Shown here in pieces: positions 7,355 through 14,451 of a stretch of DNA of 14,597 nt. The notes below the pieces were generated by a model. It was given only the letters and a program-made list of their open reading frames with translations, was not told where the DNA came from and did not search any database. The DNA is taken from assembly GCA_030615975.1 (NCBI GenBank), contig JAUWYH010000014.1:1-14597 (forward strand), in the 5' to 3' direction. The DNA is from Candidatus Aminicenantota bacterium. GTDB taxonomy: Bacteria; Acidobacteriota; Aminicenantia; Aminicenantales; Aminicenantaceae. A program made the position numbers and the translations under genes. Position 1 is the stretch's first letter, and every line of letters starts with the position of its first letter.

Positions 7355-8299
7355 CTAACCTTTTTTGAGACTTAACTTTTCTTTGAAATAATCTATGGTT
7401 TCCATCAAGCCTTCTTCAAGCGACACTTTAGGCTCCCATTTGAGCTTTTTTTTGGCCAAAGAGATATCCGGACATCTTCGTACTGGATCATCTGAGGGGA
7501 GAGGGTTATGTATGATTTTTGATGGACTTTTTGTGAGCTTGATGATTTTTTCTGCTAGCTCGAGGATGGTAAATTCATCGGGATTTCCCAGATTTATAGG
7601 ACCTGTAAAATCTTCTGTTTCCATCATCGTTAAAAGGCCTTGAATGAGGTCCGAGACGTAACAAAATGAACGCGTTTGACTGCCATCTCCGTATACGGTC
7701 AAAGGTTCTCCTCTTAACGCCTGGACGATAAAATTGCTGACTACCCTTCCATCGTTTATAGCCATTCGAGGGCCATATGTATTAAAAATTCGAACGATTT
7801 TGATATCCACTTCATTCTGACGATGGTAGTCCAACATCAGGGTTTCTGCCACTCTTTTTCCCTCATCATAACAGCTGCGGAGACCTATAGGATTGACATT
7901 ACCCCAATAACTTTCTGGCTGAGGATGAGCTTTTGCGTCTCCATAAACTTCGGAGGAAGAAGAGAGAAGAATCCGGGCTTTTATCCTCTTAGCCAGGCCT
8001 AACATGTTGATGGTTCCCATGACATTGGTCTTGACAGTTTTTATTGGATTGTACTGGTAATGAATAGGAGAAGCAGGACAAGCGAGATGATAAATTTTTT
8101 CCACTTCTACCAAGAGAGGATTGATTATGTCGTGGCGGATCAACTCAAAATAGGGGTAAGAGAAGAGGTGACAGATGTTATCTTTGCTTCCTGAAAAAAA
8201 ATTATCGACGCAAATAACATCTGCTCCCTTTTCTAAGAGAGATTCACAAAGATGGCTCCCTAAAAATCCGCCCCCCCCTGTGATAAGGATTCGATTCAT
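7355..8299 (-). CDS. UDP-glucuronate decarboxylase (UDP-xylose synthase, extended SDR)
   Basis: The 314-residue extended short-chain dehydrogenase converts UDP-glucuronate to UDP-xylose in the cytoplasm using bound NAD. The Rossmann motif is [10 protein letters not shown] at 7-16. The family-specific [15 protein letters not shown] lies at 74-88, SSSEVYGD at 114-121, [18 protein letters not shown] at 125-142, the catalytic Tyr144-x3-Lys148 in [18 protein letters not shown] at 170-179 and [10 protein letters not shown] at 203-212. Together these distinguish UXS-type enzymes from the related 4,6-dehydratases and 4-epimerases. The length matches bacterial UXS. The ATG overlaps the stop codon of rph (ATGA, 8296-8299), which indicates translational coupling, and an AAGGAG lies seven bases upstream. 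The product could feed the GT2 enzyme encoded next or another glycan pathway. Confidence 0.9.
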   Translation of the reverse strand: MNRILITGGGGFLGSHLCESLLEKGADVICVDNFFSGSKDNICHLFSYPYFELIRHDIINPLLVEVEKIYHLACPASPIHYQYNPIKTVKTNVMGTINMLGLAKRIKARILLSSSSEVYGDAKAHPQPESYWGNVNPIGLRSCYDEGKRVAETLMLDYHRQNEVDIKIVRIFNTYGPRMAINDGRVVSNFIVQALRGEPLTVYGDGSQTRSFCYVSDLIQGLLTMMETEDFTGPINLGNPDEFTILELAEKIIKLTKSPSKIIHNPLPSDDPVRRCPDISLAKKKLKWEPKVSLEEGLMETIDYFKEKLSLKKG

Positions 8300-9057
8300 T
8301 TTTTTTCTCCTTCTCTACCATAAGCCATAAAAAGCAGGCTCTTTTTTTTAAGAACATCCTTTTGAATCTGGATAAGCTCTTTTATTCCTTTATCCGCTAA
8401 GTCTAGGAGGGAGTTCAACTTGTTCCTCGAAAAAGGGTTTTTTTCAGCTGTAACCTGAACTTCTACGATTTGTCCGGTATCTGTTTCTGCGACATTCATG
8501 TCAATCTCTGCACTTGAGTCTTCACTGTAATCGAGGTCAAGAAGCATTTTCCCTTCGACTACGCCTACGCTTACAGCGCTTATAAGATGTTTGAGAGGCA
8601 TTTGATCGATGATCTTTTCTTCCATCATCTTTTTCAAAGCAAGCGCCAAGGCAACACATCCAGCTGTGATAGAGGCGGCTCTTGTTCCTCCATCAGCTTG
8701 AATGACATCGCAGTCCAAGATAATAGTTCTTTCTCCAAGTATGCCTAGCTCGGTCACTGCCCGCAGCGATCGTCCGATGAGGCGTTGGATTTCTTGGGTT
8801 CGGCCGGAAAGTCTGCTCAGAACTCTCTCACGGATCGTTCTTTTTTCAGTAGAGCGAGGAAGCATGGAATATTCGGCTGTGATCCAGCCTTTTCCGCTGT
8901 TTTTTAAAAAGGGAGGAACTTTTTTATCGATAGTAGCAGAAGCTAAAACCTTGGTTTTCCCGATTTCTATAAAAGCCGAACCATCAGCAAAATCAAGATA
9001 ATCGGGCTTGATTTTTATCGGTCTCAATTCATCTAAAGAGCGTTTTTTGACTCTCAT
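8296..9057 (-). CDS. rph: Ribonuclease PH
   Basis: The 253-residue phosphorolytic 3'-5' exoribonuclease trims tRNA 3' ends in the cytoplasm using inorganic phosphate. It matches RNase PH along its length: [14 protein letters not shown] at 57-70; [18 protein letters not shown] at 84-101, with the phosphate-binding Arg86; [19 protein letters not shown] at 115-133, with Arg126; and the acidic [15 protein letters not shown] at 174-188, with the metal-binding aspartates. [19 protein letters not shown] at 207-225 is the usual C-terminal signature, slightly altered. The tail is a little longer than the typical 238-245 residues. The start has AGAGGA close upstream. The gene lies between envelope genes, 27 bp after the acyltransferase and overlapping the UDP-glucuronate decarboxylase by four bases, so it is probably expressed with them. 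Confidence 0.95.
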   Translation of the reverse strand: MRVKKRSLDELRPIKIKPDYLDFADGSAFIEIGKTKVLASATIDKKVPPFLKNSGKGWITAEYSMLPRSTEKRTIRERVLSRLSGRTQEIQRLIGRSLRAVTELGILGERTIILDCDVIQADGGTRAASITAGCVALALALKKMMEEKIIDQMPLKHLISAVSVGVVEGKMLLDLDYSEDSSAEIDMNVAETDTGQIVEVQVTAEKNPFSRNKLNSLLDLADKGIKELIQIQKDVLKKKSLLFMAYGREGEKK

Positions 9058-9084
9058 TTTTCCTCTTTGGGATTAAATTTTCGT

Positions 9085-9987
9085 TTAATCTTTTGTTTCT
9101 CCATATGGTCTCGTTTTCCACCTTTTATGGAACCAAAACCAATAATTTGGATTTTTCCGTATTTGATTTTCTATAATATTAGTGCATATTTGAGTGATTT
9201 TCAACATATTTTGGTCATGATTTCCTTCTAAGGATATTTCCAGAGGTTCGCATATTTTTAGATGATACCCATAAGAAGAAAGAGGATAGCAGAATGCGGG
9301 GAGAAGAGGGGACTTTGTTTTTAGGAAAAAAGCAGCAAGGCTCGGAGTTGTGGCAGCTTTTTTGCCAAAAAAATCGACAAACAAGGCTTGGCTTCGGAGG
9401 ACATTCTGGTCGATCAAAAAAGCCACCATCTCTTTTGCCCGCAGCGAGTGAAGAATGTGTTTTGTGGCTTGATGCTTGTAGATGATTTTTGCTCCCAAGT
9501 TCGTTCTGAGTTTGAGAATTTCTTTCTCCAGAAGCTTGTTGTCCAGAGGGCGGGCAATCACATTAAAATTTCCTTTTTTTGAGAAAAAATAGGAACCAAT
9601 TTCCCAATTTCCGTAGTGAGCAGTAAAAAGAAGGACTCCTTTTCCTTTTCGAAGAGCTTTTTTAAGATTATCTTCGCCTTCGATAACAACGATTCTATTC
9701 TTTTCTTCTTCGCTGAGACGAGAGAACTTTAGGATATCGAAAATAACCTGGCCAAAATTCATAAAGCAATTAAGAGAGATTCTTTTTAACACTCGTGGAG
9801 AAAAGTCTGGGCCAAAGGCTGTTTTCAGGTTGGATTGAGTGATCATACGATGTTTTTTATCCAACAAATAAAAGAGCAATCCTAAACTTCGCCCCCAGAA
9901 TAAACAAAATGGTCGCGGTAGGATGGAGAGAAAGATTTTTATTTTTTGAAAGAGTAAAAATTCCGATAAATCCTTGATACTTGCCAT
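9085..9987 (-). CDS. LpxL/HtrB-family lipid A acyltransferase
   Basis: The 300-residue protein has a hydrophobic N-terminal anchor region (about 11-42) and the LPLAT catalytic HX4E motif HYGNWE at 124-129. Further family features are ARPLDN at 145-150, DQN at 193-195 in the FLIDQN stretch, FFGKKAATTPSLAAF at 206-220, and the C-terminal WFWFHKRWKTRP at 282-293. LpxL-type enzymes add a secondary acyl chain to Kdo-lipid A at the inner membrane using acyl-ACP. It lies eight bases after lpxK, which makes the lipid A 4'-phosphate, so a lipid A role is well supported over other acyltransferases. No good Shine-Dalgarno sequence precedes the ATG, suggesting coupling to lpxK translation. Chain length and exact acylation site cannot be read from the sequence. 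Confidence 0.88.
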   Translation of the reverse strand: MASIKDLSEFLLFQKIKIFLSILPRPFCLFWGRSLGLLFYLLDKKHRMITQSNLKTAFGPDFSPRVLKRISLNCFMNFGQVIFDILKFSRLSEEEKNRIVVIEGEDNLKKALRKGKGVLLFTAHYGNWEIGSYFFSKKGNFNVIARPLDNKLLEKEILKLRTNLGAKIIYKHQATKHILHSLRAKEMVAFLIDQNVLRSQALFVDFFGKKAATTPSLAAFFLKTKSPLLPAFCYPLSSYGYHLKICEPLEISLEGNHDQNMLKITQICTNIIENQIRKNPNYWFWFHKRWKTRPYGETKD

Positions 9988-9995
9988 TTGGAAAA

Positions 9996-10991
9996 CTAAT
10001 CCATGTTTTGAATAACAGAAAGCACTGCCGGATAAAATTCTTTTTCCACCTCCAGGTCGATCTTGAGGTAATATGCAGGAATTTTTCTTGGATTTATCTT
10101 ATCGACTACTTTTACTGCGTCTTTCTCAGTCATGATCAGAACTTCGGCTTCTACTTTAAAAAAGTATTTTAGTATTTTCTCTAAAGAAGATTGTGGATAT
10201 GGATGATGATCAGGAAATTTTAAGAAGAACTTTGGATATATTCCCTCCTCTTGGAGAAGGGAATGAAATCTTTCAGGGCGGGCAATTCCACAGAAAGCGA
10301 TAACTTTCTTCCCTCTAATCCTTTCCGCCGATACCTTTTCCCCTTTCTCTCCTAATCTAAAAAAGCCTCTGCTTATCACAGAATATTCAAAAAAAGCTTT
10401 TTTGGTAAGATCCTTTTTTATCTCCTTTTTTCGGTTTGATTCATCCTTTTTCTTGACTAACAGAAGATGGGCCCTTTTAAGAGAGGAGAAAGGTTCCCTG
10501 AGCGCGGCTTTTTGAGAGAGATCGTAAAGGACGATATCCAGGTCTCTGTGGAGAATGCGATGTTGGAAACCATCATCTAAAACGCCAACATTAAACCCTG
10601 AGCGAGTTGCTCTTTTAGAAGAGTGTAAGCGGTTCTTGCCGATAAAGATTCCGGCTTGAGGGATGTTTTGGGCAATCATGAAAGCCTCATCCCCGGAATC
10701 CTCCCAACTTCCTAAGATGCTTCTGCCATCAGAGAGAGAAGCTCCTTTCATTTCCCATTTTCCTTTGTAGCCTCTTGAGAGCAAAGCCGGCTTATAACCT
10801 TGTTCGAGAAGAAAAGATATCACATTCATAACCAATGGTGTTTTTTCAGAACCTCCAAATGTAATGTTTCCTATGCTTATGATCGGCAAAGGTGCTTTTT
10901 TTGGCTTAAGGATTTTCCAGTGATAAAGCAAATTTTTAAATTGGCTTCCTGCCCGGTAAAGGAGGGAGAGAGGAAAAACGAGGAAATTCAT
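9996..10991 (-). CDS. lpxK: Tetraacyldisaccharide 4'-kinase (lipid A 4'-kinase)
   Basis: The 331-residue membrane-associated kinase phosphorylates the 4' position of the lipid A disaccharide precursor. Family features in order: N-terminal FPLSLLYRAG at 6-15, ISIGNITFGG at 38-47 leading into the P-loop, LSRGYKG at 71-77, GDEAFMIA at 100-107, VLDDGFQHRILHRDLDIVLYD at 137-157 (read in two parts: VLDDGFQH, then RILHRDLDIVLYD), FCGIARPERF at 233-242 and FPDHHPY at 259-265. The P-loop reads GGSEKTP at 46-52, whereas the family normally has GGxGKT. Glu49 replaces a glycine that packs against the nucleotide phosphates, but Lys50 and Thr51 are kept. The length is normal. The start fits the family N-terminus, yet no Shine-Dalgarno precedes it and the best promoter would leave a leader of only a few bases. 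It is the first gene of the five-gene envelope operon. Confidence 0.92.
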   Translation of the reverse strand: MNFLVFPLSLLYRAGSQFKNLLYHWKILKPKKAPLPIISIGNITFGGSEKTPLVMNVISFLLEQGYKPALLSRGYKGKWEMKGASLSDGRSILGSWEDSGDEAFMIAQNIPQAGIFIGKNRLHSSKRATRSGFNVGVLDDGFQHRILHRDLDIVLYDLSQKAALREPFSSLKRAHLLLVKKKDESNRKKEIKKDLTKKAFFEYSVISRGFFRLGEKGEKVSAERIRGKKVIAFCGIARPERFHSLLQEEGIYPKFFLKFPDHHPYPQSSLEKILKYFFKVEAEVLIMTEKDAVKVVDKINPRKIPAYYLKIDLEVEKEFYPAVLSVIQNMD

Positions 10992-11000
10992 CCTATGAGG

Positions 11001-11029
11001 ACTATACTATATTCGTTTTTCTCTTTCAA
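11001..11029 (-). promoter_or_regulatory. Candidate promoter for the lpxK operon
   Basis: On the minus strand, TTGAAA (11029-11024) is followed after exactly 17 bases by TATAGT (11006-11001). Both hexamers are close to the sigma70 consensus. Initiation six or seven bases downstream would fall at about 10994-10995, only 3-4 bases before the lpxK ATG at 10991. The transcript would thus be almost leaderless, in line with the missing ribosome binding site. A promoter further upstream cannot be excluded. Confidence 0.45.
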
Positions 11030-11072
11030 GAATTCAGTAACGCAGAAAAAAAATTAATAATGTTATTGATTT

Positions 11073-11091
11073 AATGAGTCACGGATTCATT
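11073..11091. promoter_or_regulatory. Imperfect dyad, possible operator upstream of the BNR-protein promoter
   Basis: The sequence AATGAGTC-ACG-GATTCATT has 8-base arms around a 3-base centre, with one mismatch between the arms. It lies 26 bases upstream of the -35 box of the plus-strand promoter, between the two divergent promoters, a usual place for a regulator site. Its outer half-site AATGAG is shared with the perfect dyad at 11151-11168. Confidence 0.35.
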
Positions 11092-11116
11092 GAGTTACTT
11101 TTTGTAAATTTTTTCT

Positions 11117-11144
11117 TTGACTTAAACTATTATATTGATATAAT
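11117..11144 (+). promoter_or_regulatory. Sigma70-like promoter for the BNR-repeat gene
   Basis: TTGACT at 11117-11122 is followed after 16 bases by a perfect TATAAT at 11139-11144 in a very AT-rich context. Transcription would begin near 11151, giving a leader of about 70 nt to the TTG start at 11220. This would put an ATG at 11163 only about 12 bases into the message, which argues against using that ATG. Confidence 0.6.
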
Positions 11145-11150
11145 TTTAAA

Positions 11151-11168
11151 TCTCATTTTTAAATGAGA
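11151..11168. promoter_or_regulatory. Perfect 18-bp palindrome at the predicted transcription start (operator candidate)
   Basis: TCTCATTT-TT-AAATGAGA is a perfect inverted repeat with 8-base arms and a 2-base centre. It begins six bases after the -10 box, so it spans the predicted +1 of the BNR-repeat gene. A repressor bound there would block initiation. The short centre would not favour an RNA hairpin, so a protein dimer site is the more likely role. Confidence 0.45.
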
Positions 11169-11204
11169 GAGATATTCATATTCGAAAGTCACCATCTAAT
11201 AGAT

Positions 11205-11213
11205 AAAGGAGGG
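11205..11213 (+). promoter_or_regulatory. Strong ribosome binding site that sets a TTG start
   Basis: AAAGGAGGG lies seven bases upstream of TTG 11220-11222. The ATG at 11163 in the same frame has no comparable site. Starting at TTG gives a normal signal peptide beginning MKKAFLSRF. Confidence 0.8.
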
Positions 11214-11219
11214 CTTACA

Positions 11220-14039
11220 TTGAAAAAAGCGTTTTTATCTCGGTTCTTATTGGTAATGGGTATGGGTTTGGTTCTTGTCTTTTTTATAGGTGCAAAAAAA
11301 GCAGAAAAAGAAACAGGTGCTAATCTTACAGAATCCATTCTTAACGGTCTTAAATGGAGATGTATCGGTCCTGCTAACATGGGAGGGCGGATTGATGATT
11401 TTGCTGTTGTCGAAAGAAATCCTGATATTATCTATGTCGGTACAGCTTCCGGCGGAGTTTGGAAGACGACAAATAAGGGAGTCACCTGGGAGCCTATTTT
11501 TAATGATCAAAGCACAAGCACAATTGGCGATGTCACTGTTGCCCCTTCAAATCCTGATCTAGTCTGGGTAGGCACAGGCGAACCAAACAACCGTCAAAGT
11601 TCATCATGGGGAAACGGGGTTTATAGATCAACAGATGGCGGTAACACTTGGAAGAACATGGGGCTTCATGATACCCATCATATAGGTAGAATCGTCATTC
11701 ATCCCACAAATCCGGACATCGTATATGTGGCAGGTTTAGGCCATCTTTGGGGGCCAAACAAAGAAAGAGGTCTTTTTAAAACCGCTGATGGAGGAAAAAC
11801 TTGGGCCAATATCCTTTTTATCGATGAAAATACCGGGTGCGTGGATGTGGCTATTGATCTTGAGAGTCCAAATACACTCTATGCAGCCGCTTATCAGCGT
11901 CGTCGTCGTGGCTGGGGTTTCAACGGTGGTGGTCCTGGCAGTGGTCTTTACAAGACGACTGACGGTGGAGAGACTTGGGTTCGTCTGACGAATGGGCTTC
12001 CTTCAGGGATCATAGGGCGTATAGGGATTAGCATTTACAACAGCAATCCTAACATTGTCTATGTTGTTGTGGAGCATAAGCAAGGGGGAGTTTTCCGCTC
12101 TGAGGATAAGGGTCTGGCATGGAAAAAAATGTCGAGTACAAATCCTCGACCTATGTATTATAGCAAGATACGCATCGATCCTAACAACGACCAGAGGATA
12201 TGGGTGCTAGGTGCTTCTATGTATGTTTCTGAAGATGGAGGCAAAACATTTCGTACAGATTATGTTAGGCGGATCCACGGCGACCATCATGCGATGTGGA
12301 TTAACCCTTCAAATTCAAATCATATGATAGTCGGTTCAGATGGAGGCATTTATTTTTCCTATGATAGAGGCAAAACCTGGGATTTTGTTAATTCACTTCC
12401 ACTCGGGCAATTTTACGAAATAGGGTTTGATATGCGGAAACCTTATTATATTTATGGCGGCTTGCAAGACAACGGAACCTGGGGTGGTCCGAGTGCAACT
12501 TGGTACAGACAAGGAATAACAAACGATGAATGGATCAGAATCGGGGGAGGAGATGGTTTTTACACTCAAGTCGATCCAACTGATCATACGATCATTTATG
12601 CTGAATCCCAGAATGGGAATCTTTTCCGTTTTGATTTAAAAACTGGAGAGAGCAAGTCGATAAGGCCTGAACCAGAAAATGAGAAAGATGTTTACAGGTT
12701 TAACTGGAATTCACCGATTTTAATTTCCCCTCATGATCCTAAAACTCTTTATTATGGTGGAAACAAGCTTTTTATATCAAAAGATAAAGGAGAAACATGG
12801 GAAGCCACCATTGACCTCACCACTCAACAGGATAGAGAGAAGCTTCCCCTGATGGGTGTCCTTCCTGATAAAAAGACTCTTTCCCGACACGACGGGATTG
12901 CCTTCTACGGAGATATCACTACAGTTTCTGAATCTCCTCTTAAAGAAGGCCTCCTCTATGTCGGAACCGATGATGGAAATCTTCAAGTCTCTAAAGACGG
13001 CGGCAAAACATGGAAGAATGTTATTGGCAAAATTCCTGGAATACCAAAAAATACTTATGTGAGCAGAGTGGTTGCTTCCCGTTTCGATGAAGGAAGAGCT
13101 TATGCCACACTTGACGGTCATCGGAACGATGATTTTAAGCCCTATGTTTTTATGACGTCTGATTATGGAGAAAGCTGGAAAAATATTTCTAGCAACTTGC
13201 CCCTGGGCAGTACTGTGAATGTTATCAGGGAACACCCTCGGAGCCCTAATCTTCTGTTTATCGGCACAGAGCGGGGAGCATATTTCTCTATAGACAAGGG
13301 TCGAAAATGGATAAAATTCAAGAGCAATTTTCCGATTGTTCCTGTTGATGATATCGCTATTCATCCCCGGGAAAACGATTTGATTTTCGGTACTCACGGT
13401 CGAAGTATTTGGATCTTGGATGATATCACTTCTTTAGAACAGCTCAGCGAAGAAGTTCTTGCATCTTCCAGTTATCTGTTTGACATCCGTCCAGCTATAA
13501 TCTTTAATCCTTTTTATCATAAAGGAAATCTCGGCCATAAAGTTTTTGTTGCTCCGAATCCTCCTTTCGGGGCGATCATAAGTCATTTCTTGAAGGAAAA
13601 AGCGAAAGAAGATGTGAAGATAATTATACAGGACAGCGAAGGTCGACAAATAAGAGAACTCAAAGGGTCTAAAGAGGAAGGTATCAATCGAATCACATGG
13701 GATCTTAGATATGGACCTCCTCCCACTACCGATGAAGGACAAATGAGGCGCCGATTCAGAGCCATGGGACCATTCGTTCTCCCTGGAACATACGAGGTGA
13801 TATTGAAAGCAGGGGATCAAGAAGTAAGAAAAGAAGTTAAAGTTGGGGGAGATCCTCGAATCGATATTTCCTTCGAGGAAAGAAAAGCACAGCATGATGC
13901 TCTCTACACAATATATAAGCTTTATCCCGCTCTTTCAGCCGCCAGTCGAGTTACAGACAACATCAGGAAAGAGATCAATAAACTGAAGCAAACTCTAAAA
14001 AAATTCCGGATGTTCCTGAAACAATTTCTGAAAAAATAA
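11220..14039 (+). CDS. Secreted sortilin/VPS10-like BNR (Asp-box) repeat protein, main part, ending after a frameshift
   Basis: From the TTG start the product has 939 residues. An N-terminal signal peptide (Lys-rich start, then FLLVMGMGLVLVFFIGA, about 10-26) predicts export. Eleven Asp-box motifs (S/T-x-D-x-G-x-T-W) are visible at about residues 83, 137, 188, 246, 294, 337, 380, 520, 591, 646 and 690, examples being STDGGNTW, TTDGGETW and SKDGGKTW. They predict one or two beta-propellers, as in sortilin/VPS10 and BNR-repeat 'glycosyl hydrolase-like' proteins. Catalytic sialidase residues cannot be assigned. After the propellers comes an Ig/FlgD-like beta region (about 798-878, with GTYEVILKAG), then the beginning of a helical domain. 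The frame leaves the family pattern at an A7 run (13997-14003) and stops at 14037-14039. The family-like continuation lies in the -1 frame. The substrate or ligand is unknown. A dedicated promoter and palindrome lie upstream. Confidence 0.85.
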   Translation: MKKAFLSRFLLVMGMGLVLVFFIGAKKAEKETGANLTESILNGLKWRCIGPANMGGRIDDFAVVERNPDIIYVGTASGGVWKTTNKGVTWEPIFNDQSTSTIGDVTVAPSNPDLVWVGTGEPNNRQSSSWGNGVYRSTDGGNTWKNMGLHDTHHIGRIVIHPTNPDIVYVAGLGHLWGPNKERGLFKTADGGKTWANILFIDENTGCVDVAIDLESPNTLYAAAYQRRRRGWGFNGGGPGSGLYKTTDGGETWVRLTNGLPSGIIGRIGISIYNSNPNIVYVVVEHKQGGVFRSEDKGLAWKKMSSTNPRPMYYSKIRIDPNNDQRIWVLGASMYVSEDGGKTFRTDYVRRIHGDHHAMWINPSNSNHMIVGSDGGIYFSYDRGKTWDFVNSLPLGQFYEIGFDMRKPYYIYGGLQDNGTWGGPSATWYRQGITNDEWIRIGGGDGFYTQVDPTDHTIIYAESQNGNLFRFDLKTGESKSIRPEPENEKDVYRFNWNSPILISPHDPKTLYYGGNKLFISKDKGETWEATIDLTTQQDREKLPLMGVLPDKKTLSRHDGIAFYGDITTVSESPLKEGLLYVGTDDGNLQVSKDGGKTWKNVIGKIPGIPKNTYVSRVVASRFDEGRAYATLDGHRNDDFKPYVFMTSDYGESWKNISSNLPLGSTVNVIREHPRSPNLLFIGTERGAYFSIDKGRKWIKFKSNFPIVPVDDIAIHPRENDLIFGTHGRSIWILDDITSLEQLSEEVLASSSYLFDIRPAIIFNPFYHKGNLGHKVFVAPNPPFGAIISHFLKEKAKEDVKIIIQDSEGRQIRELKGSKEEGINRITWDLRYGPPPTTDEGQMRRRFRAMGPFVLPGTYEVILKAGDQEVRKEVKVGGDPRIDISFEERKAQHDALYTIYKLYPALSAASRVTDNIRKEINKLKQTLKKFRMFLKQFLKK
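13997..14003 (+). other. A_AAA_AAA heptamer at the frame break of the BNR-repeat gene
   Basis: In the main frame the codons read ctA AAA AAA ttc, which is the X_XXY_YYZ layout of a -1 slippery site. Shifting back one base continues as AAA AAA ATT CCG GAT and stays open to 14344. There is no obvious strong hairpin just downstream, and the nearest Shine-Dalgarno-like stretch (AGGAAAGAG) is about 25 bases upstream. Programmed slippage, a real mutation and a homopolymer base-calling error are therefore all possible. Confidence 0.5.
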
Positions 14040-14344
14040 AAGCTATTGCCAAAGAGATAGATGATATACGGCTGAAATTGTTGGGTGACCCGAAGTTAGG
14101 TTGGCGAGCGATGCGTTTTTCCGTAAGAGGACGGTTCAGGATGCTTTCCAGGTCTGTAGGGGGATATACGGCTGCACCTTCCCGAAGCCAGGTTCACAAG
14201 ATAAGAAAAAATTCTGAAGAGTTAAAGACAATTGTAAACAGAATAAACAATATAATTGAAACGGATATTCCTGTCCTGAACAAGCTGATGAACGAACATG
14301 ATATCCCCCGCATTTTTCCAGGGGAAAAAATCAAGATAGACTAA
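14003..14344 (+). CDS. C-terminal helical part of the BNR-repeat protein, in the -1 frame
   Basis: From ATT 14003 to TAA 14342-14344 the -1 frame encodes 113 residues, starting IPDVPETISEKIKAIAKEID and ending IPRIFPGEKIKID. The region is rich in charged helices, and the segment with TDIPVLNKLMNEHDIPRI looks like the C-terminus seen in complete members of this BNR-protein family. It runs on smoothly from the helical NIRKEINKLKQTLKK before the A7 run, whereas the in-frame end after the run (FRMFLKQFLKK) is short and looks random. Joined to the main part, the full protein would have about 1041 residues. An independent gene starting at ATG 14078 is less likely, because no ribosome binding site is seen and the helical domain would be cut in two. 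Confidence 0.65.
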   Translation: MPDVPETISEKIKAIAKEIDDIRLKLLGDPKLGWRAMRFSVRGRFRMLSRSVGGYTAAPSRSQVHKIRKNSEELKTIVNRINNIIETDIPVLNKLMNEHDIPRIFPGEKIKID

Positions 14345-14451
14345 ACAACTCAAGCTAATGAGAGATAAGAAAGAAATTTACGCGAACTTTTTTTTCTAAT
14401 AACAGGAATTATGGATAAAGCATATAAATTCCTTAAAGAAGGAGGATTAAA

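Noticed and set aside
11163..11219. Upstream ATG at 11163 as the start of the BNR-repeat gene (19 extra residues).
   Set aside because: It lies inside the palindrome and about 12 bases after the predicted transcription start, has no ribosome binding site, and would put non-signal sequence before a clean signal peptide that begins at TTG 11220 behind AAAGGAGGG.
12777..13397. Open frame of 206 codons on the minus strand inside the BNR-repeat gene.
   Set aside because: It is antisense to well-formed Asp-box repeats and has no family resemblance; the length comes from the base composition of the real gene.
14078..14344. Separate 88-codon gene starting at ATG 14078.
   Set aside because: It has no ribosome binding site, and the same frame is open back to 13982 with coding-like helical sequence that joins the BNR-repeat protein at the A7 run; it is better read as that gene's displaced C-terminus.
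14368..14397. A-rich arm and T8 run after the BNR-repeat gene as an intrinsic terminator.
   Set aside because: The possible stem is entirely A/T pairs with a mismatch and an 12-base loop, so it lacks the GC-rich stem expected of an intrinsic terminator.
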